From Monilinia fructicola (taxonomy: Eukaryota > Ascomycota > Leotiomycetes > Helotiales > Sclerotiniaceae), in the NCBI GenBank assembly GCA_008692225.1, contig VICG01000008.1, positions 1,437,001 to 1,501,000 on the forward strand: 64,000 nucleotides of DNA, given 5' to 3'. Positions 24,212 to 34,428 of the stretch are shown here, one piece after another. A program made the translations under genes and the position numbers. Under the pieces are notes generated by a model. The model saw only the letters and a program-made list of their open reading frames with translations. It had not been told where the DNA came from and searched no databases. Numbering within the stretch: position 1 is the first letter of the stretch; every line of letters begins with the position of its first letter.

Positions 24212-25697
24212 ATTTATGGTGTTCTTGTAAAATGAAGGTTTGATCTTAAATCAAAAGTCGGTCTCGGAAAAGGGAAAGTAAGTGCTTTCTTAGTTGAAGA
24301 GTCTGAATTAGAAGATGACAATATGTTCTGCTCTTTCCCCAGGAAGTAATATTTTATGATTCGTAAAAATGTGAGTCAGCTGTAGGAAAATAAGTGGTAG
24401 AGTTTTGGTTGTATTTGCTGATGCGTGTCGAGTGCGTCTCAAGTAAGTACTATTGCCAGCAACAGCAACTTGCGTGGAAGCTCAACGCGACAGTAAAAGG
24501 ACTCGTTTGATGCTACAATAACAAGCAACGAGATAGAATTGATTGTGAGGATGTGGACCTTTTTTTTATGGGAAAGAAATAAGTTTGGGTGGGAAAATAG
24601 AAGAAAGGAAGTAAGAAAGGTGATAAGGTTGAGGATGCAAGATGAAGAGATGAAGAGATGAAGATGTGAAGAGACGAGGAGATGGAGAGATGGAGATGGG
24701 GAGGTGGGGAGGTGGGGAGGTGAGAGGTTGAGAGAATAGAAGAGAGCCTTGGAGAGGAAGAAGATTTTTGTTTTAGGAAGGAGGGAGATATGGGGGAAAG
24801 AGCTAACGAAGGACGCTTCCAAGGTTATTACCTAGTTGGGTGTTATTAGTGTGGAAGTAGCCATCCATGTGAAGGATGCCACCGTACTAGATAGGTAAGA
24901 ACAATACTGGGCAATAAGTACTATAATAAGTAAACACTTCCAAAGACTTCCCAATTATTCACTTCCAGCTTTCTGATACACTTACACCCGACGCTTAAAG
25001 GCGCTTAAAGGAAAAACCACAACTATCAACCGCGTCACTAAAAGTACCTCCGTCCTAGGTATACCTATCACCCAATCAAAGGGCAAATAACAGTTTTCTT
25101 ATTTCAAATCAAGTCCTTCCTTCATCTTATCAACCTCTCATCACTTAGTACCTACCGAGGTACCCGTGGACGTACTAGGTAGTAGTGGCATCAGCATGCT
25201 TTGAGCTTCCAAGGTTTGTGACTGTACTCATCCAACTTGAATGAACAAACAGTCATGAAAGACTCTCCAAAAACTCTCATCGAGTATGAAGTTTCCCCTA
25301 ATTATGGTTTACCCTTTTGCTTTGTTTGAATGGAATGTGAAGATACGAAACTCAAACACTTTACCCGGAACTATACTTATTGTAAGGAAGAAGGCTAGAA
25401 GGCTAGAAGGCTGTAACTTAGAAGAAGAACGAACATCAAGGGGGCAGACATACTTTCGTATCATATCATATCATGTCATATCAAATTAACTACCTAGGTA
25501 GTCTGCTACCTCGTCTTTCTACCACAAATCCTTTAAGTTCAGCAGAATTAACCCTTCTTATTCTTACCCAGCTTGAGACCATCCATTCTTTGCAACGTAT
25601 CACACTTATCATATGAGATGGCGTGGTTAATGGAAAGAAAGTGCCTAGGTAAACAAATTGGTATTGGGAACTTTTGGAGTCATTTACAGAGCAAAGT
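24212..25697. promoter_or_regulatory. Upstream region of the RRM gene, with CT-rich tract and TACCTAGGTA-type motifs
   Basis: On the RRM-gene strand a long CT-rich tract (about 24630-24790) lies 0.4-0.6 kb before the ATG, typical of fungal leader/promoter DNA. Between 24.8 and 25.7 kb the sequence is dotted with CCTAGGTA-like words (25053, 25178, 25491, 25643). The exact palindrome TACCTAGGTA sits at 25491-25500. No gene seen. Confidence 0.4.
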
Positions 25698-26256
25698 CTA
25701 GTCTTTGGAAATATCATTGAGCATCTTCAATATCTCAGATTCATTATCTCCAGCTACGGCTTTTCCATTGCTCCAATCCACAGTCTATCAAGAATTAGTC
25801 AAAGGATCAATTCACAACGTACATTGAGTGGAACACAACATACCAGAGGTCTTTGGAAACTATCGTCATTGGATTTGATCTTCCTTACAGCATCTGCTTC
25901 ATCCTTTGCACCCGTCACAAGACTGCCAACCTTTGATACACCAATATATTCGAGAATACTCTTAAGCTGATCCGGTGTAGGTGCAGATTCGGTAACTTCC
26001 AATTGAAACTCTTGTCTTCTTGGATGGGTTTGAGCAGAGTGATCGCTAGCTTGATCTTCTGTTGCAGTTGCGGCAGCATGGGCCGATGCTTGCTTTAAAA
26101 GGGTATGCACTCTCAAAGAAGCTGGAGAGCTTGCCTTGTGAAAGAGAGTAACGACATCAAGAGTTTTATGCTATATATGATCATGTTAGTATGAACTTAT
26201 CCATGATCAAGAGTCAAGGTCGTTAGAGTACTGTATATACTTACGAATCGAAACAT
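25698..26256 (-). CDS. FMP46: FMP46-type mitochondrial putative redox protein (DUF1687)
   Basis: Exons 26256-26245 (ATG TTT CGA TTC), 26170-25844 and 25784-25698 give 141 residues with matching phases. The sequence is typical of the Fmp46 family, which is predicted to be mitochondrial and to have a thioredoxin-like fold: HKTLDVVTLFHKASSPASLR, an alanine-rich helix, EFQLEVTESAPTPDQLKSIL, then FQRPLTVDWSNGKAVAGDNE near the C-terminus. The protein contains no cysteine, so a thiol redox role seems impossible for this homologue. It is divergent from the nucleoporin gene, sharing a 406-bp intergenic region. Intact. Confidence 0.88.
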
Positions 26257-26662
26257 GTTGATTGATGATTGCAGTTTGTGGCTGTAATTGGCGTTGCTGT
26301 TGAATAGAATTGTTCTTCGTCGTCGTCGTCGTCGTGGTCCAAGAATATTGATCCAATGCGCTTGAAGGTCATCAAATGACGTTAATCATCGATGCGGCCG
26401 CTTTCTGGTTTGAATCCTTGATCCCTACCATTTCTAAATTTTGTCTAGTCTTGTACCACCTGGGCACGCATAGCAACAACGAAGGAAGAATACTTTTGAT
26501 TCGTCGCGTACAACCGTAACACTTGAATCTTAAAGAATTCGAGAACATTTATTTCACTTCCCGTGGACAACCCTAACCCTCCTCAAGCATTCCAGAATAC
26601 ACCAGCGTACCTGGCCTATTTGAGACATATCACATTCTTCTCCCTTACTTTATAATTTCATA
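26257..26662. promoter_or_regulatory. Divergent promoter between FMP46-type and NUP53-type genes
   Basis: A 406-bp gap between opposite ATGs. Carries a (GTC)n microsatellite at about 26312-26335, close to the FMP46 side, and AT-rich sequence with a TTATAAT box about 15 bases before the nucleoporin ATG. Confidence 0.4.
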
Positions 26663-28055
26663 ATGCCACCATTAATATTACACAATGTTCCAGACGAAGA
26701 GTGTTATGTAGGCGAAGATGGTGTCAAAAGACCTTATGCTATGCTATTCCCTGGGTAAGCTTTTCCAGTCCATACAATGGAGCGTTCTCGTTCTGATTTG
26801 GGTAGAAATGATGGAAACCCAGCCGCATCGAGAATTCGAAGAACAGTTCCAGAAACTGGATCATTTGGTAAATCAACACGACGATCTCGATCAAGAACCG
26901 GCACGCCAGCTTTAAAAAAGGAGGACCCGACCTTGGCAGCAGCAGATGCAATTTTCGCTGCTACTTTCGCGAGAAGAGCTGCTGCTACATCACAATCAGG
27001 GACATCCCAACGCAAAGCCTCTATACCATCGTCACTATCACAAACCAATCTTCGAGATAGCAATGCCTTGGTAGCGATCGATGGCAATGCTGCTACATCT
27101 TCGAGATTTGTACATAACGAGCCTACAGAGGTTATATTACGCGGTTTCACACCAGAACATCAATGGGCCGCTATTGGGGAATATGAAAGAATCGCCGGTC
27201 ATGTTTTGCGAAGATTATCCTCGCGACGCACCAATTGACCAACGAAGATATAAAACCGACCTCCGAGATCCTGCGGTTCTACGAAGACGCCCTCTGACTA
27301 TAGAGGAAAAGGCAAAGGCTTTGAAATATGCTGGCGGGAAGCACTGGATTAAAATCACGTTCGAGTCCGCGGAAGCAGCAGATGCAGCTATAGAGGCCTC
27401 CCCACAAGCAGTACTTGGTCACCTTGTTCACGCTGAACTCTACCGTGGTGCACCGCCTGCAAAAGATGAACTGGGAATTTCAACCATACCATCAGACCTA
27501 TCTCGCTCTAATGCTAATAAACATCGCTTTGATCCCAGTCCTTTACTTCCAGATGTCGACCGTCCGCGTCAACAGCCCGGTCTCCAAGGTTCTTGGACGG
27601 CTCCGGAAATGTCGCAAATCGGTCGAAGTGTACACTTTGAGGACCGTAGTCAATCTCCAGAAGGGTCTCTAGCGACTAGTCATACTATCGATACCACCAC
27701 CTTAACAACATCTACTGTTACGGGTGGAAACCTTGTCCTTCAGCAAAGACCTTCCTCAGGCTCTGCAACCTCTGAAACGCCTTCCCTTTTTTGTCGCAAA
27801 ATTCCAACCGCCCATCGTCTGCAACTTCTTCCCGCCGATCAAGCCCTACTCCCTCAAAAATCGTACACTCAACAAATTTTATCCGAAATTCCACTACTAA
27901 ATTGGTTCAGCGCGGATATCATTGGGGATACAGTACCAAGGACAGATACTGGCGAATTTGACTGGGCAAAAGCCAGTCTTTATTGGAGAATGATCTACTG
28001 GGTAGATACATACCTGGGGATATTTGGACTTGTGGGGGGAGAGAAAGATGATTAG
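26663..28055 (+). CDS. NUP53: Nup53/Nup35-type nucleoporin, one-base frame break
   Basis: Exon 1 is 26663-26754 ([20 protein letters not shown]...), the intron is 26755-26805 (GTAAGC..GTAG), and exon 2 runs to 28055. Order: basic S/T-rich disordered N-terminus, an Nup35-type RRM starting [20 protein letters not shown] and continuing [19 protein letters not shown] and [20 protein letters not shown], an S/T-rich linker, and a C-terminal W/Y-rich helix ([18 protein letters not shown]) typical of the membrane-contacting tail. The family anchors the inner ring of the nuclear pore. The frame changes inside the RRM at a T run (27204-27207). With three Ts instead of four, the two frames join as ERIAGHVCEDYPRD, and the total becomes 446 residues with a perfect codon count. 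Either a sequence error or a truncating mutation. Confidence 0.85.
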
Positions 28056-28549
28056 AGAGAATTATCCGAGTACTTTACAGAAGGAAAGAATTGTGGAGTG
28101 GCATTGATGAAGACGAGCCATAGGACGTTGATTGGAAAAGCTTTGAGACTATACCCTAGATTGCGTGAGATACTATGGAGGAGACTGTAGACGACAAAAG
28201 AGATGTAATGAATGAACAACTTGGTAGTGACAGATGAATGGGTGGTGGGACGGAAGGAGTTTTGGCGCGAGACTTATCCCAGCGAATATAGCATGAGCGT
28301 TCATATTGTCATTCTATCAATCATCAAACATGAAACCACCACCCCAAGTCATATCTCTCTACTCTATTCTTGCTAAGCTTCTCAACATGCCTCCAAATCG
28401 TCTCATACATAATTTTATATAACTCCGTCCCAGAACCGAAATGCCAAAATGAAATACCATTCATGCCATGGATGAATGCTGGAAAGAAAAGAAGACTGCT
28501 CTAGAAAGGGTATTAGTACGCGTGAGTTCATAATCGACGTGCTAATCAT
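28056..28549. other. Convergent 3' regions, about 0.5 kb
   Basis: The 3' ends of the nucleoporin gene and the IVY1-like gene face each other here. No open frame or repeat of note. Confidence 0.5.
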
Positions 28550-30094
28550 TTAAACGTAATATCTATCACTCCATGCGTGATCTCTGTCTTCATCCTGCTC
28601 ACGCTCGCTGTCGGGCGATAGAAGTGGCTCGTCTCCACGGATGGTTCCCTCCGACTGCACACTGCTGGTCTCGCGCGCCATCTCTGCTTCGGCGTCTGCC
28701 GACGGGCCTACATCTGTCTCCGGTTCCGTCTCTGCATCTGTCCCTGAATCTGTTCCCGTCTCGTTCTCGGCGAAGATTTCCGGCGAGGATATCGGTGAGG
28801 GTGCTCGCGAGTCTACGATACTCTGGTCCTTGAAAATCTCGGGTGTGACAGAGCCGAAAGCCTCGAGTCTTGATGGCCTCTCGCCGTACTCTTCCCTGGG
28901 AGATGCATTTTGACTGGGGATCTGGCTAGGTGGAGGCAATTCCAACGGGTCAAGGCTTCTTTCTACTGGTTCGGGGCTGAATGGGCGTACGCCTCGAGAA
29001 CGATTCACGGCCCTCGTCTCCCGCTCGGAGAAAATTGATCCGCTATCGACATCACGCTCTGCGACCGCAGCTAGAGACTGATAGTGATTGTTATCAACAA
29101 GGAGACTATCGCTACGCTTGTGGTGTATCTTTTTACTCGGTGAGTCGGGAGCAGCATGTGCATCCACGAGGATGGATTTCTGTGGAAGAATACTGAAGAT
29201 CTTGGATGGGCTGCCGTTCGAGTCCGTGTTTGCCGAAGAAGGCTCCGAGGAGAAGAGATCCTGTCCACATTCCAGCAGTTCTTCAAGACCACCGCCTGTC
29301 CAACCTTTGCGTGCTAGGGCTTCGAATATTTCCACCTCTGCTCGGACGAGCGAGGAACTGGATTCGACGACCTTGGTGCTGACATCTTGACAGTCTCTCA
29401 GCAATCCCCTCGCATGTTCACCATGGAGCGTTGTAAGACCATCAAGTCTGGTAGTCAGCTCCACCAAATGCCCTCGGAATCCCCGCACATCCCGTTTCCT
29501 CTGCTTGTGTAGTCTCAATCCTTCTTTCTCCATCCTCTGTATCTCTTTGCTCTTGCTCTTCACCTCCTTTCGATACGCAACCTCTTCTTCTTCTACATGT
29601 CGACCCCAGTTGTCTAACTCATGCAGCAGCGGCACCTCGAATGATCGGTATACACACTCCGATAGTATTTGCTGATGGTTCGCTATCAACTGGTGCACCC
29701 CACTAGCCGACATCAAGTGGTCCCCCGTACAGTTTCCCTTGGCCGTGAAACTATTACTGAGACTACCGCCGGGTGGAGCCAAAGCCTCGGATCGTGCCTC
29801 TTTTAGCCTTGCACATGCTTCCAAAGCGCTGCCAAAGGCGGAAGCCGACGAACTTAGCTCTGCAAGTGCTAATCGATAGCTTTTAGCGGTACTGAGGAGT
29901 TCCGCGTAAGCGACTTGGGAGAGTTCGAGGTCGGCTTTCGTGAGGACGGCATGTGGAGGATAGGGCGCTGGTGGAGGGGGGAGCGCCAGGGAAAATGTGG
30001 AGGCGAGAGGGAGCGTGGAGGCATAAGAATAGGTTGGAGATCCGGGGAGCGGACGTTGTGAAGGAGATTGGGGTCGAGCTGTCGTTGGTGTCAT
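28550..30094 (-). CDS. IVY1: IVY1-like phospholipid-binding / Rab-interacting protein
   Basis: Single exon of 514 residues. The open frame continues upstream to 30169 without an ATG, through a simple repeat, so the start is ATG 30094 (MTPTTARPQSPSQRPLPGSP). The N-terminal ~300 residues form the conserved coiled domain: LSQVAYAELLSTAKSYRLAL, FTAKGNCTGDHLMSASGVHQ, SFEVPLLHELDNWGRHVEEE, then a long basic helix (KSKSKEIQRMEKEGLRLHKQ). This is the inverse-BAR-like region of Ivy1, which in yeast binds phospholipids and the Rab Ypt7 at the vacuole. The C-terminal ~200 residues are disordered, acidic and S/P/E-rich. Head-to-head with the acyl-protein thioesterase gene. Confidence 0.85.
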   Translation of the reverse strand: MTPTTARPQSPSQRPLPGSPTYSYASTLPLASTFSLALPPPPAPYPPHAVLTKADLELSQVAYAELLSTAKSYRLALAELSSSASAFGSALEACARLKEARSEALAPPGGSLSNSFTAKGNCTGDHLMSASGVHQLIANHQQILSECVYRSFEVPLLHELDNWGRHVEEEEVAYRKEVKSKSKEIQRMEKEGLRLHKQRKRDVRGFRGHLVELTTRLDGLTTLHGEHARGLLRDCQDVSTKVVESSSSLVRAEVEIFEALARKGWTGGGLEELLECGQDLFSSEPSSANTDSNGSPSKIFSILPQKSILVDAHAAPDSPSKKIHHKRSDSLLVDNNHYQSLAAVAERDVDSGSIFSERETRAVNRSRGVRPFSPEPVERSLDPLELPPPSQIPSQNASPREEYGERPSRLEAFGSVTPEIFKDQSIVDSRAPSPISSPEIFAENETGTDSGTDAETEPETDVGPSADAEAEMARETSSVQSEGTIRGDEPLLSPDSEREQDEDRDHAWSDRYYV

Positions 30095-30953
30095 GGTTAT
30101 GCCCGCTTTGTTTGTGAATGCAAAGTGGAGCAAGCTCAAAGGGAAATTGGCTGAAGGCTCAAGACTCAAGACTCAAGACTCAAGATTCAAGATTCAAGAC
30201 TCAAGGCTCATTCAAAGTTTGGGAAGGGTGTACAAAATAAATTATTGGGACTCGTACGATAAAACTACCTAGTAGTAGTACTGTAGATGTAGCTTTGATA
30301 AGCTTCACATTCAAAGCATCAAAATAAATTTATCATAAATTCACAATACGAGGAGAGGAGGAAATGTAAAAGTTATGCACGTGATGACAACTAATAAAGC
30401 AAGACAGCACAGCACTGCACAAAGTATCCATGGATTATTGCATCAGAGAGGAGAGATGGAAATGGAAATGGAAATGGAAACAACTACAACTACAACTACA
30501 ACTAGAACGAGAACGAGAACTCTAATTACTACCTAGGTAGGTAGTTCTACTTGTATTCATTCTACAGTACTAATTACTTATTAACAATCCTTGATAAGGA
30601 AGATGTAAAAGGGATTCATCCAATCATATTAGTGCGATAACTTTAGGGCGGGGGAGGGAGGGAAGAGCCTTGGAGCGTTGGAGCTTTCTTTCCAAACCAT
30701 CCATTCAATTTCACAACGGAACAGAATCACAACCCAACCCAACCAACCAACCAAACAAACAAGCAAACACCAGGGCAACATCAACTCTTCCTCCTCCTTC
30801 TCCTCCTTGTTCCTCTTCTTTTGTTAGCTATTATCCTCGTCAAACATCAAAGGAAAAGAACCTCACATCTTGTTTTACTTCCCTTCATAGCTCTAACATA
30901 AATCTACCAAATCCCCTCCTTCCATAGATAATCAGTCACGACCAGTCCACAAA
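30095..30953. promoter_or_regulatory. Divergent promoter (IVY1-like / acyl-protein thioesterase) with simple repeats
   Basis: Carries a (GACTCAA)-type tandem repeat at about 30150-30210, purine repeats (GGAAAT)n and (CAACTA)n at about 30455-30520, TACCTAGGTA at 30530-30539, and an (CCAA)n-rich tract at about 30735-30770 in the thioesterase leader. No gene. Confidence 0.45.
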
Positions 30954-31865
30954 ATGCCTCCACCATCTTGCATCACAATCCCCGCTGTCGTCAAGCATAC
31001 TGCGACTGTCATTATGGCTCATGGTCTTGGTGACAGTGGTGCCGGATGGGTATCGCTGGCAGAGAATTGGCGTCGGCGTGAAAAGTTTCAAGAAGTCAAG
31101 TTCATATTTCCCAATGCTCCAGCTATTCCCATCTCAGTCGTAAGACAACTGAAGCATCTTGAACAAGTCGGGGCATTTAAGCTAATGGGTCTATCAGAAC
31201 TTTGGCATGACCATGCCGGGCTGGTATGATATTGTAAGGCGCTCTAATTCAGTTCGTTTGCGCGTCCATAGATTGATTACCTGCTATTTATAGAAGCCTT
31301 TCGCTAACCACGATCAATCAAGTCATCTCTTAGTGACCTTCAAGCTGAGCAAGATGAACCCGGAATTCGTCGCTCCCAAGCATACTTCCACTCGCTCATT
31401 AAATCCGAGATAGAAGAGAGCAACATCCCATCCAACCGCATTGTCCTCGGTGGTTTCTCTCAGGGAGGCGCTATGTCGATTTTCTCCGGTATCACATGTC
31501 CGTCGCAGCTCGGAGGTATCTTTGGGTTGAGTTGCTATCTGTTGTTACATAATAAACTTCAAGAATTTGCCGAAAAAGAAGGGGGTTTCAATAAGCAGAC
31601 CAAGATCTGGATGGGCCATGGAGACTCCGACCCTCTTGTTAAACCAGAATGGGGCCGTAGGACTGCAGAGATTCTACGAGAGGAAGGCTATGACGTCCAG
31701 TTGAACATGTATCCGTACGTGCACTATAGAAATTATGGTGTTGATACTTGATGCTAACTTTTTAATAGTGGTCTAGAGCATTCGGCCGATATTTCAGAGA
31801 TTGATGATCTTGAGAAATACCTCAACAGTAGAATACCACCAATCGGAGACAAAGAGAGCCTATGA
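30954..31865 (+). CDS. APT1: Acyl-protein thioesterase (APT1 / lysophospholipase family)
   Basis: Exons 30954-31139, 31198-31233, 31323-31714 and 31769-31865 give 236 residues with agreeing phases. It is an alpha/beta hydrolase: VIMAHGLGDSGAGW (oxyanion side), NFGMTMPGWYDI, nucleophile elbow VLGGFSQGGAMS (serine), acid MGHGDSDPLV (aspartate) and GLEHSADISE (histidine). All three catalytic residues are present. The family removes palmitate from proteins at the cytosolic face of membranes. Length matches the usual 225-240 residues. The second intron is 89 nt; its acceptor is fixed by the frame of SSLSDLQAEQDEPG, with a GCTAAC branch site upstream. Intact. Confidence 0.93.
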
Positions 31866-33147
31866 CTAGATGAAGTTAATACTAGAAGTTCCTATAGTAT
31901 ACCGGTACTAGTGTGCTTCTTGCTGATGACATTCATGGCGTGGCGTTGGTTGCAGAAAAGGGGAAATGAAGGAACGAGGAACATCTCAAAATCGAAGAGT
32001 TTAGAATAAAATCTTCAGATCGGTACTCGAAGTGGCAGGCCGCAGCTATCGCTTACAATACAATCAACAACATTTAGATTGTTTCTGGATTGCCTATTTA
32101 GTCATCGTATTGTCTTTTCTTTCTCTTGGGTATTCGAACGGATTCAATGTCTAGATGTCCTTGTGTAAAGTGATTGCATTAATGCCAGCATCATAAAACA
32201 GGCAAATCTTGGGTTGTGACTAGCACTTAATGCTGGTGCGAGTTGAATAGCAATCGCCAATATTCGCCCCCGATGGCAAGTTGGTGATGGCAAGTTGGTC
32301 GGGGGAGCTGCTAAGCATGTTGTTGGGCCTGGGGATTTAAACTCAAAGCAAATACAGGATGACCACACTAGCTATGCATTCCATTCGCCCTGCCGGTTCC
32401 CCTGATCGTAGGAAAGGCTTTGCTGGGCATCACAAGAAGACGCATGTTCTACACTTGTCTTATTCCTTCTATGACTTCCATTCAAACTCTTACTCTCGCC
32501 ACCGTTGTTGCATATCTGCGCAATTGTCCAAAGATCCTTCGGTAATTGGAGTGTACAGTCAGGATATTGTGCAGGACTAGCGAATGGTACGGACTAGAAG
32601 GAGTTTGCGAAGGAGTAAAGGGATAAGTACAAGGAGTTGCACAATTCAAGATATCTTCAAAAGGGTAAAAGGCTATTTACGGTTGAGCTGGATCAGGTCA
32701 GGAGAGCTTTCAATACGTTGAAAACATTGACTTTGATGAACTACTCGAGTACCCAGAAGAAGTAGGATGGAGGCTACGAATCTAATCTCTAAAGCCGTCA
32801 CAAAGTGGAGAACCCTGGACCAGGAATTGGCAGATGGTGTCGTATGAAGTTGACACCAGTCTCTGATACATGTGTCAATCTACCTAGGACCTTGGGAGTA
32901 AATTTCTCGGCTTTTCAATAGCGTCGCTCGATCAAATTGTCTATCTCGTTACATCAAGCAGAAGGTGGCAAGAAGAGTAATTTGTACAAAATGAACCTCA
33001 TACAGAATGACATCTTGGAATTCTCGTAAACACTTTAATTATGCAATTTGGTCTTCGCACCAAACTGGTTTTGGAGCTTTGGATACTTATGATTTTCGAA
33101 AGAGTTGGGTTTTGGTAGGTGGTGGTTTCTCTTGCAACTTTGCGCTA
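31866..33147. other. Intergenic, about 1.3 kb
   Basis: 3' side of the thioesterase and of the convergent kinase-like gene. Small open frames (32144-32580) have no motif. Confidence 0.5.
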
Positions 33148-34428
33148 TCATTCATGGCTGGAAGATGCAATCTGTATGACGTCGCTGTCGCCCAACTTCG
33201 CATCCAATTCCTTTTTTGCTCGGTCATAGAAATGCTTTTCCATAGCCTCAAATTGTTCATCAGTCAACTTGTCTTTTTCCGACTCAAGGTATTCTTCGAA
33301 AAGTGATTGGGCCAAGGTGTCGATATTTCTCCAGTGGTCATATGCCGCCAATTCTCTCTCGAGGGCGCCCTCCCCTTCAATCAATTCCTTCAACTTCTTC
33401 TCGTCAAACTGATGCTTTACCGCCCCCTTTCCTATCCAATCGGGCAATTCCTTGTACATTAAGCCTACCCTTTCTTCGTACGCGGCCTTGAGGAAAAGAT
33501 ACAGTTTTCCGGATAAAAGATGGCGTGCAGGATTGGGATCGAGCAAGCCTCTTATCAGGCTGTCTAGATGCGTACTGAGGTGGCTGTCAATTGGTTCAAT
33601 CTCCTTGAACATTCGATGCTGCGTTTCTATACTGTACTTTGCGAATGGATCGAGAATGAAGCCAGTGTGGCACAATTCATATACAAGAGCGGCTAGGTAC
33701 CAAATCTCCCCCTTCATTTTAGTGACTACGGACTCCCAGCCCTCTTCCTTCTCTGCGGGCGGTTCGTATCCTGGATCAGGGATATAGCCACCAGCTGGCA
33801 CAGTATACGAGACTCCAAAGTCTCCAATTTTGAGATGCGGATACCCACCTTCTTTGTCTGGCCCCCATTGCAAGAAGACGTTCCGCCCAAATATATCATC
33901 TTGAAAGATAGGTTCACGATCTTTATGCTCTTTGAGAGTATTGTAATCCGGATGTTGATTATGAAGAAACGCTAGACCGCTAGCAAGCTCGTAGAAGACG
34001 TGCCAGATGAACAATTCGGGTGGTTTGCAATGATTGTTCCTGAAACCATTCGACACACCCTCGAGGCTACCCAGTTCACAGTGTTCGAAGTAGAGTCCCA
34101 TGGCAGGATCGCCTTTACCACGACTGTGTCCAGGTATGTACTGAACAAATGCTTCAAGGTTGCAGATGTTGGGATGGCCAGTTCTGATCCATAACAGATA
34201 GGCTCTTGTCTCCCGATGTCTCTTAGCGCGCAGACTCCGTCTCTCTACCGACTGAGAAGAACTTTTGGTGGCTTCGCTGCTAGCCGTTCTCGCGGGCTCA
34301 AGACTTTGCCCTGGACGAAGGTCCGATGGGTCGAAGCTATCGAGCTCGAACTGGAGCTTCAAGGCATAATGTCGATTGTTATCTGTATTCAACACATCCA
34401 AGACGGAGCCAAATTGCCCGCTCCCCAT
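33148..34428 (-). CDS. Protein-kinase-like protein; 5' end probably broken or unresolved
   Basis: A 426-residue open frame from ATG 34428. It begins directly at the glycine loop (MGSGQFGSVLDVLN), then has HYALKLQFELD (ATP-binding lysine), ETRAYLLWIRTGHPNICNL, LASGLAFLHNQHPD, a variant catalytic loop FQDDIFGRNVFLQW (Asp and Asn kept, HRD histidine/arginine absent) and KIGDFGVSYTVPAGGYIPD with intact DFG. A conserved helical tail follows. Starting at the P-loop means the first strand is missing. Upstream, the same frame shows LWGF directly before, then a TGA and a TAA within about ten codons. Another frame with an ATG near 34602 (MSEPKSAPKKPWDRPGW) could be a former first exon, but no GT-AG pair restores the frame. 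Fungal expanded kinase family; substrate unknown. Confidence 0.75.
   Translation of the reverse strand: MGSGQFGSVLDVLNTDNNRHYALKLQFELDSFDPSDLRPGQSLEPARTASSEATKSSSQSVERRSLRAKRHRETRAYLLWIRTGHPNICNLEAFVQYIPGHSRGKGDPAMGLYFEHCELGSLEGVSNGFRNNHCKPPELFIWHVFYELASGLAFLHNQHPDYNTLKEHKDREPIFQDDIFGRNVFLQWGPDKEGGYPHLKIGDFGVSYTVPAGGYIPDPGYEPPAEKEEGWESVVTKMKGEIWYLAALVYELCHTGFILDPFAKYSIETQHRMFKEIEPIDSHLSTHLDSLIRGLLDPNPARHLLSGKLYLFLKAAYEERVGLMYKELPDWIGKGAVKHQFDEKKLKELIEGEGALERELAAYDHWRNIDTLAQSLFEEYLESEKDKLTDEQFEAMEKHFYDRAKKELDAKLGDSDVIQIASSSHE

Noticed and set aside
26312..26335. (GTC)n tract considered as coding repeat
   Set aside because: It lies upstream of the FMP46 ATG in the divergent promoter and in no supported frame.
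30095..30169. N-terminal extension of the IVY1-like frame
   Set aside because: The extension has no ATG and lies in a simple tandem repeat; the ATG at 30094 opens the conserved start.
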